64,000 nucleotides of DNA from Oscillospiraceae bacterium (GTDB lineage: Bacteria > Bacillota > Clostridia > Oscillospirales > Oscillospiraceae), in NCBI GenBank assembly GCA_902775355.1, contig CACYLY010000002.1:1-64000 (forward strand). Direction: 5' to 3'. Positions 52,242-61,328 of this stretch are shown here, in pieces. The translations under genes were made by a program, and so were the position numbers. How positions within the stretch are numbered: the stretch's first letter is position 1; each line of letters opens with the position of its first letter. The notes under the pieces were generated by a model, which saw only the letters and a program-made list of their open reading frames with translations, had not been told where the DNA came from and made no database searches.

Positions 52242-53315
52242 TCAAAAAGTCATTTCATAATAATAAAAGTGTCCGCAGATCCATTCTGTGTAATAGGTGT
52301 TATCACCTCTGGGATCATACCATGCTTCCTTCCACATATATCCATCGCCTGATTTCTCAAGCCGTTGATCTGCCGGATGCGCACACCAGAGTACGCTCAT
52401 GTCATCCTTCTCTGAGTAGTAAAAGCCCCAATATGATGTCTCTGGGCCAAAGCCGCTTCCTCCGCAGGAAAAGTCAATATATGCATCGCTTATTCTGATT
52501 TGCCGGATGATCGGCTGATTCTTGAGGATGGCATCATCACGTTTTTCAATATAACGAAGCAGCAGCCCTTCATGCTTCTCAACATATCGGATGATCCGTT
52601 CTTTTTCGGTAAGGTACTCCGGGTAGTAATCCGTTATTTCGTATATTTTTTCGTTCATGGAGAGATGTTCGCTGTCCTGCCAGGAGAGACTTTCAAATTC
52701 TCCCCAGCTGCCGGAACGGAGCTCTATTTGCGACTTCCGAAAATCGAAAGAGCCTATGGAAAAGCTTTGATCAAAGCGATACACCAAGAGCTGGGTTGCG
52801 CCGCCCAACGCGCCCTGATCGTCGTCGATCACTTCAGCGCAATATTTCCTGTCCGGAGAGACTTCACGGGCAATCACTGTTTTTGCTCCAAAACCGCTCA
52901 GCATGAGAAAGAGGAAAATAGGAAGAACGAGTACGCCCGCAAGGGAATAGAAGACAGCCAACAGCGCGGTGTTTTTGACATAATATGCAACGATGATGGC
53001 GGTCATCACAAACCAGGAGGCAACAAAGAGCATTGCTGTTTGATTGGCAGCGTAAAACACAAACACCAAGGCATGGATTTGATTCAAAAGCAGACAGGCG
53101 GAAAGAAGGAACGCATAGGGTTTTCCGACTTGCCTGTCCTTTCGGCTCATCAAGAGGATCCCGATTCCATCATAAACTGCTGTTGTGACGATCGCATAGA
53201 CGATCCCGTTCTTGACGGTGAAAGAATAGTGCAAGAGCTTTGCGATCATACAGAGGGATGGGAAAAGAAGCGTCAGGATCAGAAGGATCAGAATGAAGAG
53301 ATGATTGCGCCTCAT
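52242..53315 (-). CDS. Multi-pass membrane protein with C-terminal extracytoplasmic domain, DUF5412-like
   Basis: A 357-residue protein with about four to five membrane helices in residues 5-140 (e.g. LFILILLILTLLFPSLCMIA, LFVASWFVMTAIIVAYYV, VLVLPIFLFLMLSGFGA), then an extracytoplasmic region with EVSPDRKYCAEVIDDDQGALGG, a pattern seen in DUF5412-type proteins. Codon use and lower GC than neighbours are noticeable. It is the third gene of the minus-strand unit headed by an ECF sigma and anti-sigma factor, with 3 bp spacing, so it may belong to that regulon. Function unknown. Confidence 0.7.
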   Translation of the reverse strand: MRRNHLFILILLILTLLFPSLCMIAKLLHYSFTVKNGIVYAIVTTAVYDGIGILLMSRKDRQVGKPYAFLLSACLLLNQIHALVFVFYAANQTAMLFVASWFVMTAIIVAYYVKNTALLAVFYSLAGVLVLPIFLFLMLSGFGAKTVIAREVSPDRKYCAEVIDDDQGALGGATQLLVYRFDQSFSIGSFDFRKSQIELRSGSWGEFESLSWQDSEHLSMNEKIYEITDYYPEYLTEKERIIRYVEKHEGLLLRYIEKRDDAILKNQPIIRQIRISDAYIDFSCGGSGFGPETSYWGFYYSEKDDMSVLWCAHPADQRLEKSGDGYMWKEAWYDPRGDNTYYTEWICGHFYYYEMTF

Positions 53316-53318
53316 CGC

Positions 53319-53924
53319 TCACTCCTTGCCAAGCAGCAGGGCGTAGCGACCGGAAAAAAGTTTGGATACGATGCAAAGGGCGATCGTGAGAACACAGCCA
53401 AGGATCAAAAGACCGGTTGAGAGAGCGCTGCCGCTGAAGAGATCGAGCAGACCGCTCCGGTAGTGGAGCAGCGCCCAGACATAAGCGAGGAGGATAAAAA
53501 TCGCAGTAGCGAGAAGGGAACAGGCAGAAAAGGCTTTTCGGCTCGGATACAGGCGGATGAAATACCAGTTGGCAAGGGACAGCAGAAAGCCTGTCACCGG
53601 CACGACCAAGGCAAGCGCCCAGAGACCGTTCACGCTTCCCTCCGGCGTAGCGGCTTCCTGCGCTACGCCGAACACCAGCAGGGCAAAAGAAACGTACAGC
53701 AAAACAGACTGCAGCAGGGAAGCCTTCCAGCTGTTGATGCGGGGGAAGGCCGTTTTCTTTGTACCGGTCTCCTTCGTCACGGGGGAGTCGGCGTTCATTT
53801 CTTCAAGGGCTTTTCGACAGGCTTCGCAGCCTCTCAGATGCTCTTCCACGAGGCTTTTGCTCTCTTCGCTGCAGCAGTCGTCGGCATAGAGGATCAGCAG
53901 ATCCTGGATAACAGTACAGTTCAT
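53319..53924 (-). CDS. Zinc-finger anti-sigma factor
   Basis: A 201-residue protein. The N-terminus has the zf-HC2/ZAS motif: CxxxQDLLILYADDCCSEESKSLVEEHLRGCEACRKAL, containing H-x3-C-x2-C, which coordinates zinc and binds the sigma factor. Four membrane helices follow (about 70-190, e.g. LLQSVLLYVSFALLVFGVA, ALALVVPVTGFLLSLA). The start overlaps the sigma gene stop by 4 bp (ATGA). Multiple membrane helices suggest sensing at the membrane. Confidence 0.88.
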   Translation of the reverse strand: MNCTVIQDLLILYADDCCSEESKSLVEEHLRGCEACRKALEEMNADSPVTKETGTKKTAFPRINSWKASLLQSVLLYVSFALLVFGVAQEAATPEGSVNGLWALALVVPVTGFLLSLANWYFIRLYPSRKAFSACSLLATAIFILLAYVWALLHYRSGLLDLFSGSALSTGLLILGCVLTIALCIVSKLFSGRYALLLGKE

Positions 53925-54403
53925 GATTTTCCCTCCATCTTTTCTTTCAGCTTTTTCTTGGCGCGGTAAAGCGTGACCCTTGCCCAGCTTTCACTTTTCC
54001 CGAAAAGCGCGCTGATTTCGGTCAGGGAAAGGTTGGCAAAGACATGGAGCAGGAAGACCTCCTTATAGGGCTCTTCCAGCTCGTGGAGTCCGGCAAAGGC
54101 TTCCCGGGACAGCTCTTTTAAAGCGAAGGCTTCCGCCAGATCTGGTCCTTCGGCGGCCAGTTCCTCGTCCAAGTCCACATTTTTTCTGGTCTCATTGTAC
54201 CAGGCGTAAAATGTGTTTTTGGCAATCTGACACAGCCAGAGAGAAGCCTTGTTTTCATTGCGCAGCTGCCCAAGATTCATATAGGCACGGAAAAAGCTCT
54301 CCTGCGTCAGCTCCTCGGCCAAAGAAGCGTCCCCGCAGAGCTTCATCAGAAACCGAAATATATAATCATAATTCTCGGAAAACATCTGCTCGAAATCCGC
54401 CAC
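53921..54403 (-). CDS. ECF-family RNA polymerase sigma factor
   Basis: A 160-residue protein with region 2 (FSENYDYIFRFLMKLCGDASLAEELTQESFFRAYMNL, ending in ASLWLCQIAKNTFYAWYNETR) and region 4 (LHELEEPYKEVFLLHVFANLSLTEISALFGKSESWARVTLYRAKKKLKEK). Followed at once by its zinc-finger anti-sigma gene. An ECF-like promoter is seen about 25 bp upstream, suggesting self-activation. Confidence 0.92.
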   Translation of the reverse strand: MADFEQMFSENYDYIFRFLMKLCGDASLAEELTQESFFRAYMNLGQLRNENKASLWLCQIAKNTFYAWYNETRKNVDLDEELAAEGPDLAEAFALKELSREAFAGLHELEEPYKEVFLLHVFANLSLTEISALFGKSESWARVTLYRAKKKLKEKMEGKS

Positions 54404-54428
54404 ACTCTCACCGCCTTTCGCCTATAAG

Positions 54429-54453
54429 ATCGGAAAAGAAGAGAATCGTTACA
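54429..54453 (-). promoter_or_regulatory. Candidate ECF-type promoter of the sigma/anti-sigma unit
   Basis: On the minus strand TGTAAC (54453-54448) and CGAT (54432-54429) have 15 bases between them, similar to the AAC-N16-CGT pattern of ECF promoters. Spacing is one base shorter than usual. Confidence 0.4.
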
Positions 54454-54536
54454 AGGTAATTATACAAAAAAGGAGACGTATTTCAACAGGAAAAGGACAA
54501 AGCGGTCGTTTATCTCAGAAAGAAGGGAGACGCTTC

Positions 54537-54565
54537 TTGCCTGAACGTGTCTCTTGTGGTAAACT
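54537..54565 (+). promoter_or_regulatory. Promoter of the YdcF-like gene
   Basis: TTGCCT (54537-54542) and TAAACT (54560-54565) with a 17-bp spacer, 22 bp before the start codon. Confidence 0.5.
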
Positions 54566-54587
54566 GCGAAAAAAGGGGGGAACCCGG

Positions 54588-55628
54588 ATGGATGAGCAGA
54601 ATCAAGAGAAGAGGGCGATGCCTTTGGCGCTGCGGATCGCGCTGGCCCTGGCTGCGGTGACGCTGGCCTGGCTCTTCCTCTCCCGAGGAAGAGAAGCCCC
54701 TTCCCCGGCTACGATAGAGACCGCGGCGGCGCAGACGGCGGAGACTGCTGTAACGGAAGCGCCGAAGCAGGAGGAGAACATGCCTCGGGAAGATGAGAGT
54801 TCTCTCGCGGAGTCTGACGAAGAGACAGGCGCAGAGCCTGAAGAGAAGCAGCCGGAACCGCCCTCCGCGAGGGAAATGTCGCCCTTTCGCTACGATTCCA
54901 GGAGCTATCAGCTGGTGACCGACATGGTCTATGCCTATAAAAAGCAGGCGCCGGACCGGGATCGGATCATCGCGGCGGACGTGGCAGCGCTGAAGGAGCA
55001 CGATCAAGCGCTGGGAGAAGCCTGGGAAGGGATCATGGAGTACTGGGATTACGCCAATACCCGGATGGAGCTGCATTACGACAGACTGCCGGAGGATCTG
55101 CCTCAGGATGAAAGCCTGTGCATCGTGGTACTGGGCTTTCAGCTGGAACCGGACGGGTCCATGTCACCGGAGATGCACGGCCGCTGCCAGCTGGCCCTGC
55201 GGGCCGCGGAGCAGTATCCGCAGGCCTTCATCGCCGCAACCGGCGGCGGCACCGCTTATCTGAATCCCGAGGCCACGGAGGCGGGCGTCATGGCGGAGTG
55301 GTTTTTGCGCAAAGGGATTTCGGAAGAGCGGCTGATCCTGGAGGACCAGTCCTCCACCACAGAGGAAAACGCGATCTTTACCCGCGCGATCCTGACGGAG
55401 CGCTATCCCCAGGTCAAGAGCCTGGTCATCGTCTCCAGCGACTACCATCTGCCCCTGGGCTGCCTGCTGTTTACCGAGGCCGCGCTGCTCTACGGCTGCG
55501 AATACGGCGAAGTTCCTTTTGAAGTGGTCAGCAACCTGGCCCTCGGCGGATACGGGATTTACGAATATAAAAACCCGGAGGAACAAGGCCTTTATGTCTG
55601 GAGAGTGGCCGATCCGCAGCTGAAATGA
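54588..55628 (+). CDS. Membrane-anchored DUF218/YdcF-like protein
   Basis: A 346-residue protein starting at ATG 54588 (GGGGGGAA upstream): one membrane helix (about 13-31), an acidic low-complexity linker (to about residue 95), a helical segment, and a DUF218 domain (about 170-330) with IVVLGFQL at its start, ATGGG, EAGVMAEWFLRKGI, LEDQSSTTEENAIFTRAIL and VIVSSDYHLPL. The STTxEN and SDxHLPR-like blocks match the YdcF/SanA/ElyC family, implicated in envelope lipid or peptidoglycan precursor metabolism. Likely co-transcribed with the following ArsC-like gene. Confidence 0.83.
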   Translation: MDEQNQEKRAMPLALRIALALAAVTLAWLFLSRGREAPSPATIETAAAQTAETAVTEAPKQEENMPREDESSLAESDEETGAEPEEKQPEPPSAREMSPFRYDSRSYQLVTDMVYAYKKQAPDRDRIIAADVAALKEHDQALGEAWEGIMEYWDYANTRMELHYDRLPEDLPQDESLCIVVLGFQLEPDGSMSPEMHGRCQLALRAAEQYPQAFIAATGGGTAYLNPEATEAGVMAEWFLRKGISEERLILEDQSSTTEENAIFTRAILTERYPQVKSLVIVSSDYHLPLGCLLFTEAALLYGCEYGEVPFEVVSNLALGGYGIYEYKNPEEQGLYVWRVADPQLK

Positions 55629-55645
55629 AATAAGGAGGAGATCGC

Positions 55646-55999
55646 ATGACATTTCTCTGTTATCCCAAGTGCAGCACCTGCCAGAAAGCGCAGAAGTGGC
55701 TGGACGAACACGGCGTCGCCTATGAGCTGCGGCTGATCCGGGAGCAGAAACCCGGCGAGGAAGAATTGAGGACCTGGCAGAAACGCAGCGGTCTGCCGCT
55801 GAAACGCTTTTTCAACACCAGCGGACTCCAGTACAAGGCGCTCGCACTGAAGGACAAGCTGCCCGATATGAGCGAGGACGAGCAGCTCAGGCTCCTGGCG
55901 ACGGACGGGATGCTGGTGAAACGCCCCCTGCTGGTAGGAGAGGATTTCGTGCTGGTGGGCTTCCGGGAAGCGGAGTATGAGGAGCGTCTGCTGTCATGA
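55646..55999 (+). CDS. ArsC/Spx-family thioredoxin-fold protein
   Basis: A 117-residue protein with N-terminal CxxC in YPKCSTCQKAQKWLDEHGV, then KRFFNTSGLQYKALALKDKLPDMSEDEQLRLLATDGMLVKRPLLV. The KRPLL motif and size fit the ArsC/Spx/YffB family. True ArsC lacks this CxxC and Spx has more C-terminal residues for RNA polymerase binding; it is best called Spx/MgsR-like or YffB-like. Its end overlaps the next gene's start by 4 bp. Confidence 0.85.
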   Translation: MTFLCYPKCSTCQKAQKWLDEHGVAYELRLIREQKPGEEELRTWQKRSGLPLKRFFNTSGLQYKALALKDKLPDMSEDEQLRLLATDGMLVKRPLLVGEDFVLVGFREAEYEERLLS

Positions 56000-56985
56000 G
56001 AGAGGGACCGGCCTTTTACGGGGAACGCCCCGCTTTTCTGAGGGAACTGGCGCTGACGCCTGCTATGCAAAGGCTTGCGGACGTGGGGATGAACTGCGGC
56101 TGTGAATACACCCGCTTCAAGCGCTTTCGCCGCCTGAGACCCTATTCCCGCCTGGAGCACAGTCTTGGCGCGGCGCGGATCGTCTGGCACTTCACCGGCG
56201 ATCGGATCCAGAGCGCGGCCACTCTGTTTCATGATATTGCTGCCCCCACCTTTTCCCATTCCGTGGATTTTCTGCGGGGAGACGCGCTGCGGCAGGAGGC
56301 TACGGAGAGCGGCACCGCGGAGCTGATCCGAAACAGCGAGGAGATCGGGCAGATCCTCCGCCGGCTGGATATCCCGGTGGAGCAGGTGCTGGACTATCAT
56401 TGCTACCCTATCGCGGACAACGACTCGCCCCGCCTATCGGCGGACAGGCTGGAATATACCCTGGGGAACCTCTACAAGTTCCGGCTGCGCTCGACCACGG
56501 TGCTGCGGCTCTATTATCAGCAGCTCTGCGTCGGACAGAACGAGGACGGGGAGCAGGAACTGAGCTTCAGGGATACGGCTTCTGCCATCGACTTCGGCTT
56601 TGACGCGCTGCACTGTTCAAAGATCTACGTCTCCGATGAGGATCGCTACGCCATGCAGATGCTCTCGGAGCTGCTGGGCCGCGCCCTGGAACGGGGGACC
56701 TTGACGGAACGAGACCTGATGGGTACGGAACCGGAGCTGATCCGAAAGCTTTTGGCTGATCCGGTCGGTGCCGGGGAATGGAAGCGCTTTCGAAGCCTCA
56801 AGCAGATGCTGCGGGAGGAAGAGAGGGCGCCGGCGGAGCTGCGCCGGGTGATCCCGGCCAAGAAGCGCTGCATCGATCCATTTGTTTTGGACAAAGGACG
56901 CCTCAGCGACATCTGCGCGCCCTTTGCCCAGGCCCTGGAGGAGTTTATAGCACAGGATCAGAGTCAGTGGCTCTGCGCAGAATGA
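55996..56985 (+). CDS. HD-domain phosphohydrolase
   Basis: A 329-residue protein of the HD superfamily (SAMHD1/dGTPase-like subgroup). Metal-binding residues are H in SRLEHSLGAARIVWHF, HD in ATLFHDIAAPTFSHSVDF and D in SADRLEYTLGNLYKF. An N-terminal tract (RLADVGMNCGCEYTRF) precedes it. The substrate is not evident: dGTPases and various phosphodiesterases share the motif. Translationally coupled to the ArsC-like gene by a 4-bp overlap. Confidence 0.82.
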   Translation: MREGPAFYGERPAFLRELALTPAMQRLADVGMNCGCEYTRFKRFRRLRPYSRLEHSLGAARIVWHFTGDRIQSAATLFHDIAAPTFSHSVDFLRGDALRQEATESGTAELIRNSEEIGQILRRLDIPVEQVLDYHCYPIADNDSPRLSADRLEYTLGNLYKFRLRSTTVLRLYYQQLCVGQNEDGEQELSFRDTASAIDFGFDALHCSKIYVSDEDRYAMQMLSELLGRALERGTLTERDLMGTEPELIRKLLADPVGAGEWKRFRSLKQMLREEERAPAELRRVIPAKKRCIDPFVLDKGRLSDICAPFAQALEEFIAQDQSQWLCAE

Positions 56986-57002
56986 TAAAGAATCAAAAAA
57001 TG

Positions 57003-57033
57003 CCGCCGGAGAACCGAAAAGGTTCGCCGGCGG
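57003..57033 (-). terminator. Terminator of the MoxR-DUF58-transglutaminase operon
   Basis: CCGCCGG (57003-57009) with CCGGCGG (57027-57033) and an inner GAACC/GGTTC helix; on the minus strand it is followed by CATTTTTTG. Confidence 0.85.
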
Positions 57034-57041
57034 TAATCTTA

Positions 57042-59207
57042 TTATTTCATCCCGAAAAGGAAACGGAACAGAAGCTTCTGAAGCGGCTTGAGCTTGGGAT
57101 AGACCGTGTCGATCAGCTCCTGCAGTTCTTCCTGACAGAGCAGCAGCTCGTCTTGGTGGATGGGATGCGGACTGAAGGCCGCTTTTTCGGCAAAGTGCTG
57201 AATGTCCTCGGGAATCTCTCCGCCGAAGGACGCCGCCCGTCTGGCGTAACGCCAGCAGGCAATGGCGGCTCTGCGTCCGTCGGGATTCCGGGTCCGATAG
57301 CGGAACAGGGCCTTCGCCAGAAGGTACCAGAGAAACAGCAGGAGAGCCAGCCCGGGCAGGATCAGCAGGGGACCCCAGGGGAAGGAGGAGCCGGAGCTGC
57401 CGCCGCCACCGCCGCCGGGACCTTCACCTCCGCCGCCGCCGTCCTCATCGTCGGGCTTCTCCGTGGGCTTTGCGGCGGGGTCCTGGCTGGGGGGCGCGTT
57501 CTGAGCGGGGACCTCTTCCTGGATCGGGGCCGGTGTGGGCTCCGCGTTCAGAGTGGCAAAACCGGCCTGTGTCGTCACCTCCACGGGTACCCAGCCGACC
57601 CCGTCCAGATACACCTCCACCCAGGCGTGAGCGTCTCCGGCCTGGACTTGCTGGAAAATATCAGCCTTGGTTGGAGCAACGAAGCCTTCCGTCACCCGGG
57701 CGGGTATGCCGAGAGCCCGGTACAGCACCGTGGCGGCGCTGGCATAGTGAATGCAGTAGCCCCGATGAGAGACCGTCAGAAAATAGATGGCGTAGTCATC
57801 GGAAGGGTAGGCCGGCGTCATCACGTCATATTCGCCCTGCTGCTGGACATAAGAGGCAACGGCGGGGACGATGTCGGGGTCTTCCGGATTCAGACCGGCC
57901 GCTTGACAGATTTCCAGCGCGGCTTCTCTGGTATCATTCGGCAGGCGGGTATAGACACTGTGGGCGTGCGCCCGGTAGAGTGATTCCGCCGCCGCGGCTT
58001 CCTCGGGAAGAGACAGGTCGTAAAGGCTCCGGTGATAGTCGATATAGGTCACGCGGTAGTTGATCTGATCGGCGGCGGTGACCGCAGCGTCCGAACCGGA
58101 GGCGGCCGCGGCGTAGTAGGGGATACAAAGGGCCGGCAGATCCATATAGGTGTGGATCTCCACGGAGCGTTTGAAGCCGTAAGGAGATCCCTCCGCGGCA
58201 AAGGCCGTAAAGGGCAAGGAAGAGCCGGAGCTCAGCTCCTCCGCGGGCAGCCAGCCTCTCCCGGAGTAATCGCCGTAGGACCGGGTCCGAAGATAGAGCC
58301 TTCCCGTGGTCTCGGCCCGGATCTCCATCAGGGGCAGCTCGGTCCTGCTCTCATCAAAGGGATTGGTGAGATCCATGCTGTTGTCCGGCGACTCCCAGGA
58401 GCTCTGGAAGCTGGAGCGGGGAGTGGTTGTCTCCTCTGTCTGGGACGGGTCGGTGCTGTAATTGTCCGAATCGGACTTGCGGCCCGTAAGCAGATCAAAG
58501 TAGTGGGTATAGCCCTCAAAACGCTCGTTGAGTTCCCGATCGTAGGGCGTGAAAACATAATCCTCCGGTCGGTGAAGCAGGAGCAGACCGCCCAGGAGCA
58601 GCGCCACGGGCAGCAGACAGCACAGTACGGTCCGGTATCCGCTGCCGCTGGGGTTGAAGCCTCTGCCGCCGGCGAGCAGCAGAAACCAGAACAGCAGCAT
58701 CCCCAGAGCGGGAAGCGCGGGCATTTTGCCGTTGACCATCACACAGGCGATGAAGATGGGAAGCGTTTCCAGCATAGAGAGGGAAACGCGCAGACTTCTG
58801 GAATGCAGGGCGGTGGTCAGATATGCGGACAGGAAAAAGCCCAACAGCAGCAGGGCTGTGGTATGGTCGTTGGAAAAGTACGCATAGGGATAGGCTTCGC
58901 CCGGGTGGGTGATATGGGTATAGAAGGCGCCGGAGATGTGGTCGATCAGGTCCTGCAGCTCCAGACCGGGGTTGCCCTGAAAAAGGCGGTAGGCGACAAA
59001 AAGAACGATGCCGGCCAGGGGCATGCCCAGCCAGATCCCCCGGTGAAAGGAAGCGGAGAACCACAGCAGCACGCAGAGGATCAGCAGCCAGTAATGAATC
59101 ATGGGGTCCGCCTGCAGGCTAAAGCTCTCCTTCAGGATCGCCAGCAGGGAGCAGGATCCGAGACCCAACAGAAACAGGTTGCTGAGACGGTTCAGCCAGG
59201 TGTTCAA
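57042..59207 (-). CDS. Transmembrane transglutaminase-like protein (TgpA type)
   Basis: A 721-residue protein: five to seven membrane helices in residues 1-215, an extracytoplasmic region, a transglutaminase-like core (about 460-560: GYCIHYASAATVLYRALGIPARVTEGFV, GDAHAWVEVYLDGVGWVPVEVT) with Cys and His of the triad, a Gly/Ser/Asp-rich linker, a last membrane helix (FPWGPLLILPGLALLLFLWYLL) and a cytoplasmic tail with DUF4129-type helices. The third triad residue is Glu (VEVT) instead of the more usual Asp. Encoded third after MoxR and DUF58 genes, as in many bacteria; substrate unknown. Confidence 0.9.
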   Translation of the reverse strand: MNTWLNRLSNLFLLGLGSCSLLAILKESFSLQADPMIHYWLLILCVLLWFSASFHRGIWLGMPLAGIVLFVAYRLFQGNPGLELQDLIDHISGAFYTHITHPGEAYPYAYFSNDHTTALLLLGFFLSAYLTTALHSRSLRVSLSMLETLPIFIACVMVNGKMPALPALGMLLFWFLLLAGGRGFNPSGSGYRTVLCCLLPVALLLGGLLLLHRPEDYVFTPYDRELNERFEGYTHYFDLLTGRKSDSDNYSTDPSQTEETTTPRSSFQSSWESPDNSMDLTNPFDESRTELPLMEIRAETTGRLYLRTRSYGDYSGRGWLPAEELSSGSSLPFTAFAAEGSPYGFKRSVEIHTYMDLPALCIPYYAAAASGSDAAVTAADQINYRVTYIDYHRSLYDLSLPEEAAAAESLYRAHAHSVYTRLPNDTREAALEICQAAGLNPEDPDIVPAVASYVQQQGEYDVMTPAYPSDDYAIYFLTVSHRGYCIHYASAATVLYRALGIPARVTEGFVAPTKADIFQQVQAGDAHAWVEVYLDGVGWVPVEVTTQAGFATLNAEPTPAPIQEEVPAQNAPPSQDPAAKPTEKPDDEDGGGGGEGPGGGGGGSSGSSFPWGPLLILPGLALLLFLWYLLAKALFRYRTRNPDGRRAAIACWRYARRAASFGGEIPEDIQHFAEKAAFSPHPIHQDELLLCQEELQELIDTVYPKLKPLQKLLFRFLFGMK

Positions 59208-60148
59208 GACAGCGTCACCTCCCCGTCGGAAATCAGAAAGACGCAGCGGGCGCCGGTGGCATTGAAGGGGGCGGGCTTGTCCATGGGATTGGCGAGGATG
59301 GTGCAGAGAGCGTCGGTGGTTTCGGTCTCGTTGCCCACATCGTAAAGGGAATCCGCCACGATGATATGGGAGATCTCACGGGAGCAGAGCTCCAGAGAGA
59401 GCCAGGCAAGCACCTCCAGCCCCCGATCCTCTTTGCCGATGCGGCCCAGGACCACAAAAACGTCCTGATTGGCGTTCACCAGGGGCTCGCGGACGATCAC
59501 GTCGTCCATCTTGGAGCTCAGCTTCCAATGGATGCTGTTGACGGTATCGCCGGGACGGTATTCCCGCAGATCATGTTCCTCGGAATAGCCGCCGCCGTAC
59601 TTGGGCTTGAACTGAGCGGAGGACTCCAGAGCCAGATCCAGATCCGGCGGCACCGCGGGGCCCTTTGCCTCGGGCAGAACGGTGCAGATCGCGGGAGGCG
59701 GGCTCTTCTTGCGAATGGCGATCAGCCCCAGCAGGTCCCGGCACTCCACCTTGGTCACCCGGCAGACCAGCTGCCCGCAGAAGCCGGTGGGCAGCGGGAT
59801 CTCTCCCCGGCTGTTTACCAGAGTGACATAGTCAAAACGGTCCTTCTTCACATCCCCGGTGAAGCGATTTTCCACCTCCAGCCATATGGATACCCGGCGA
59901 AGGGGAAGCAGACAGGGGTTGCGGAAGTGGACCTCCATCTTTCCCTCGCCGTTGCGGGTCAGGGTGGGCTGCACCGACAGATCCAGCCGCAGCCGGATCA
60001 TGGAGGGAAGGGACAGCAGCATCAGAAAGATGGGGATCCAGAGCACACAGGCGAAGAGATAGGGACCCAGCCAGCCGATGTATGACATGCGGAAAAGCCA
60101 GACCACGCCCAGGATCAGGAGGTAGAAGAAAAAGGCAAGGGTCGGCAT
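59204..60148 (-). CDS. DUF58 family protein
   Basis: A 314-residue protein with two adjacent N-terminal membrane helices (LAFFFYLLILGVVWLFRM and LGPYLFACVLWIPIFLMLLSL), a beta-rich middle and the DUF58 signature EEHDLREYRPGDTVNSIHWKLSSKMDDVIVREP, followed by a von Willebrand A-like part. DUF58 proteins pair with MoxR ATPases. Its stop overlaps the transglutaminase gene start by 4 bp and it starts 2 bp after moxR. Confidence 0.92.
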   Translation of the reverse strand: MPTLAFFFYLLILGVVWLFRMSYIGWLGPYLFACVLWIPIFLMLLSLPSMIRLRLDLSVQPTLTRNGEGKMEVHFRNPCLLPLRRVSIWLEVENRFTGDVKKDRFDYVTLVNSRGEIPLPTGFCGQLVCRVTKVECRDLLGLIAIRKKSPPPAICTVLPEAKGPAVPPDLDLALESSAQFKPKYGGGYSEEHDLREYRPGDTVNSIHWKLSSKMDDVIVREPLVNANQDVFVVLGRIGKEDRGLEVLAWLSLELCSREISHIIVADSLYDVGNETETTDALCTILANPMDKPAPFNATGARCVFLISDGEVTLS

Positions 60149-60150
60149 GA

Positions 60151-61095
60151 TCAGCGAATGGAAGGCGCGGGGATCGAGTCAAAGATCTCGTCCAGCACCT
60201 GGAAGCGCTCCGCGGATCTCTGAAGCTCCGGCGTCCAGATCAGGCGGTGCTCGATACAGTCGTCAAAGACAAAGCGAATGTCCCGGGGAAGCACATAGTC
60301 CCGTCCCTGGATCCAGGCCGTGGCCTTGGCAAGAGCGGTCAAAGCCAGAGTGGCCCGGGGGCTTGCGCCCTGCAGGATCCGGGGATCCTTGCGGGTCTGC
60401 TCGCAGAGCGTGACGATGTATTCGATCAGATTGTCCTTGATGTAGACCTGGTCCGCCTCCTGGCGGATCTGCATCATCTCGGTCTTGCTGACCACCTGGT
60501 TCACGTCCTCAGTGCTCATGCCGGTCTGCTTGCGGCGGATCATCTCGATGGCGTCCTCATGCTCCGGATAGCCGATGGACAGGCGCAGCATGAAGCGGTC
60601 CATCTGGGAGTCCGGCAGCATCTGGGTGCCCTTGGCGCCGGTGGGGTTCTGGGTGGCGATGACCACGAAGGGCTGGGGAACAGGATAGGTCTTGTTGTCC
60701 ACGGTGACCTCGCCCTCCTCCATGGCCTGCAGCAGAGCGGACTGCGTGCGGCTGGTGGCCCGGTTCAGCTCGTCCGCCAGGAAGAGGTTGCAGAGCACGG
60801 CACCCTTCTGATAGCGCATTTCACCGCTGTTTTTATCGTAGATGGAAAAGCCCGTGATATCCGAAGGCAGTACGTCCGGGGTGAACTGGACCCGGTTATA
60901 GTCCAGACCCAGGGCCTTGGAGAGGGAGACGGCCATAGTGGTCTTGCCCACGCCGGGGATATCCTCCATCAGGATATGCCCGCCGGCAATGACGGCCAGC
61001 AGGACCTTGATCAGCACCTCGTCCTTGCCGACGATGGCCTTGCTGATCTCCTTCACGATGAGTTTGGCTTTTCCGACAGAGTTGATGGTAGACAT
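60151..61095 (-). CDS. MoxR-type AAA ATPase
   Basis: A 314-residue ATPase, start at 61095 (TTGGAGG upstream). Walker A EDIPGVGKTTMAVSLSKAL, Walker B LFLADELNRATSRTQSALLQAMEE, sensor 1 FVVIATQNPTGAKGTQMLPDSQMDRFMLRL, and the C-terminal lid (LQGASPRATLALTALAKATAWIQGRDYVLPRDIRFVFDD). MoxR proteins act as chaperones that insert or activate metals and cofactors with VWA-domain partners such as DUF58. First gene of its operon, divergent from the C69 gene. Confidence 0.95.
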   Translation of the reverse strand: MSTINSVGKAKLIVKEISKAIVGKDEVLIKVLLAVIAGGHILMEDIPGVGKTTMAVSLSKALGLDYNRVQFTPDVLPSDITGFSIYDKNSGEMRYQKGAVLCNLFLADELNRATSRTQSALLQAMEEGEVTVDNKTYPVPQPFVVIATQNPTGAKGTQMLPDSQMDRFMLRLSIGYPEHEDAIEMIRRKQTGMSTEDVNQVVSKTEMMQIRQEADQVYIKDNLIEYIVTLCEQTRKDPRILQGASPRATLALTALAKATAWIQGRDYVLPRDIRFVFDDCIEHRLIWTPELQRSAERFQVLDEIFDSIPAPSIR

Positions 61096-61245
61096 AGGAA
61101 CCTCCAAATCGTATTGTCGAAAGCGTTTTTGACCCACTTTTGAGCAAAAACTAAATTATTTTACCACAATATTCCCACTATTTCAAGAGCAAAAAGCGCA
61201 CAGCTTCCCCACTTTCAGGTTTTTTTGCCCCTTTTGTGCCGATGC

Positions 61246-61274
61246 TTGTCAAAACGCGCAGGCTGTGGTAGTAT
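61246..61274 (+). promoter_or_regulatory. Promoter of the C69 dipeptidase gene
   Basis: TTGTCA (61246-61251) and TAGTAT (61269-61274) with a 17-bp spacer, 55 bp upstream of the start codon. Confidence 0.7.
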
Positions 61275-61328
61275 TTGTCTGCTGTTTCGGAGTTTCCCAA
61301 AGAGGGAACGATAGAAGGAGGAAAAAGC

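Noticed and set aside
55646..55999. Arsenate reductase
   Set aside because: Has CxxC rather than the ArsC active-site pattern and no ars neighbours; Spx/YffB-like is safer.
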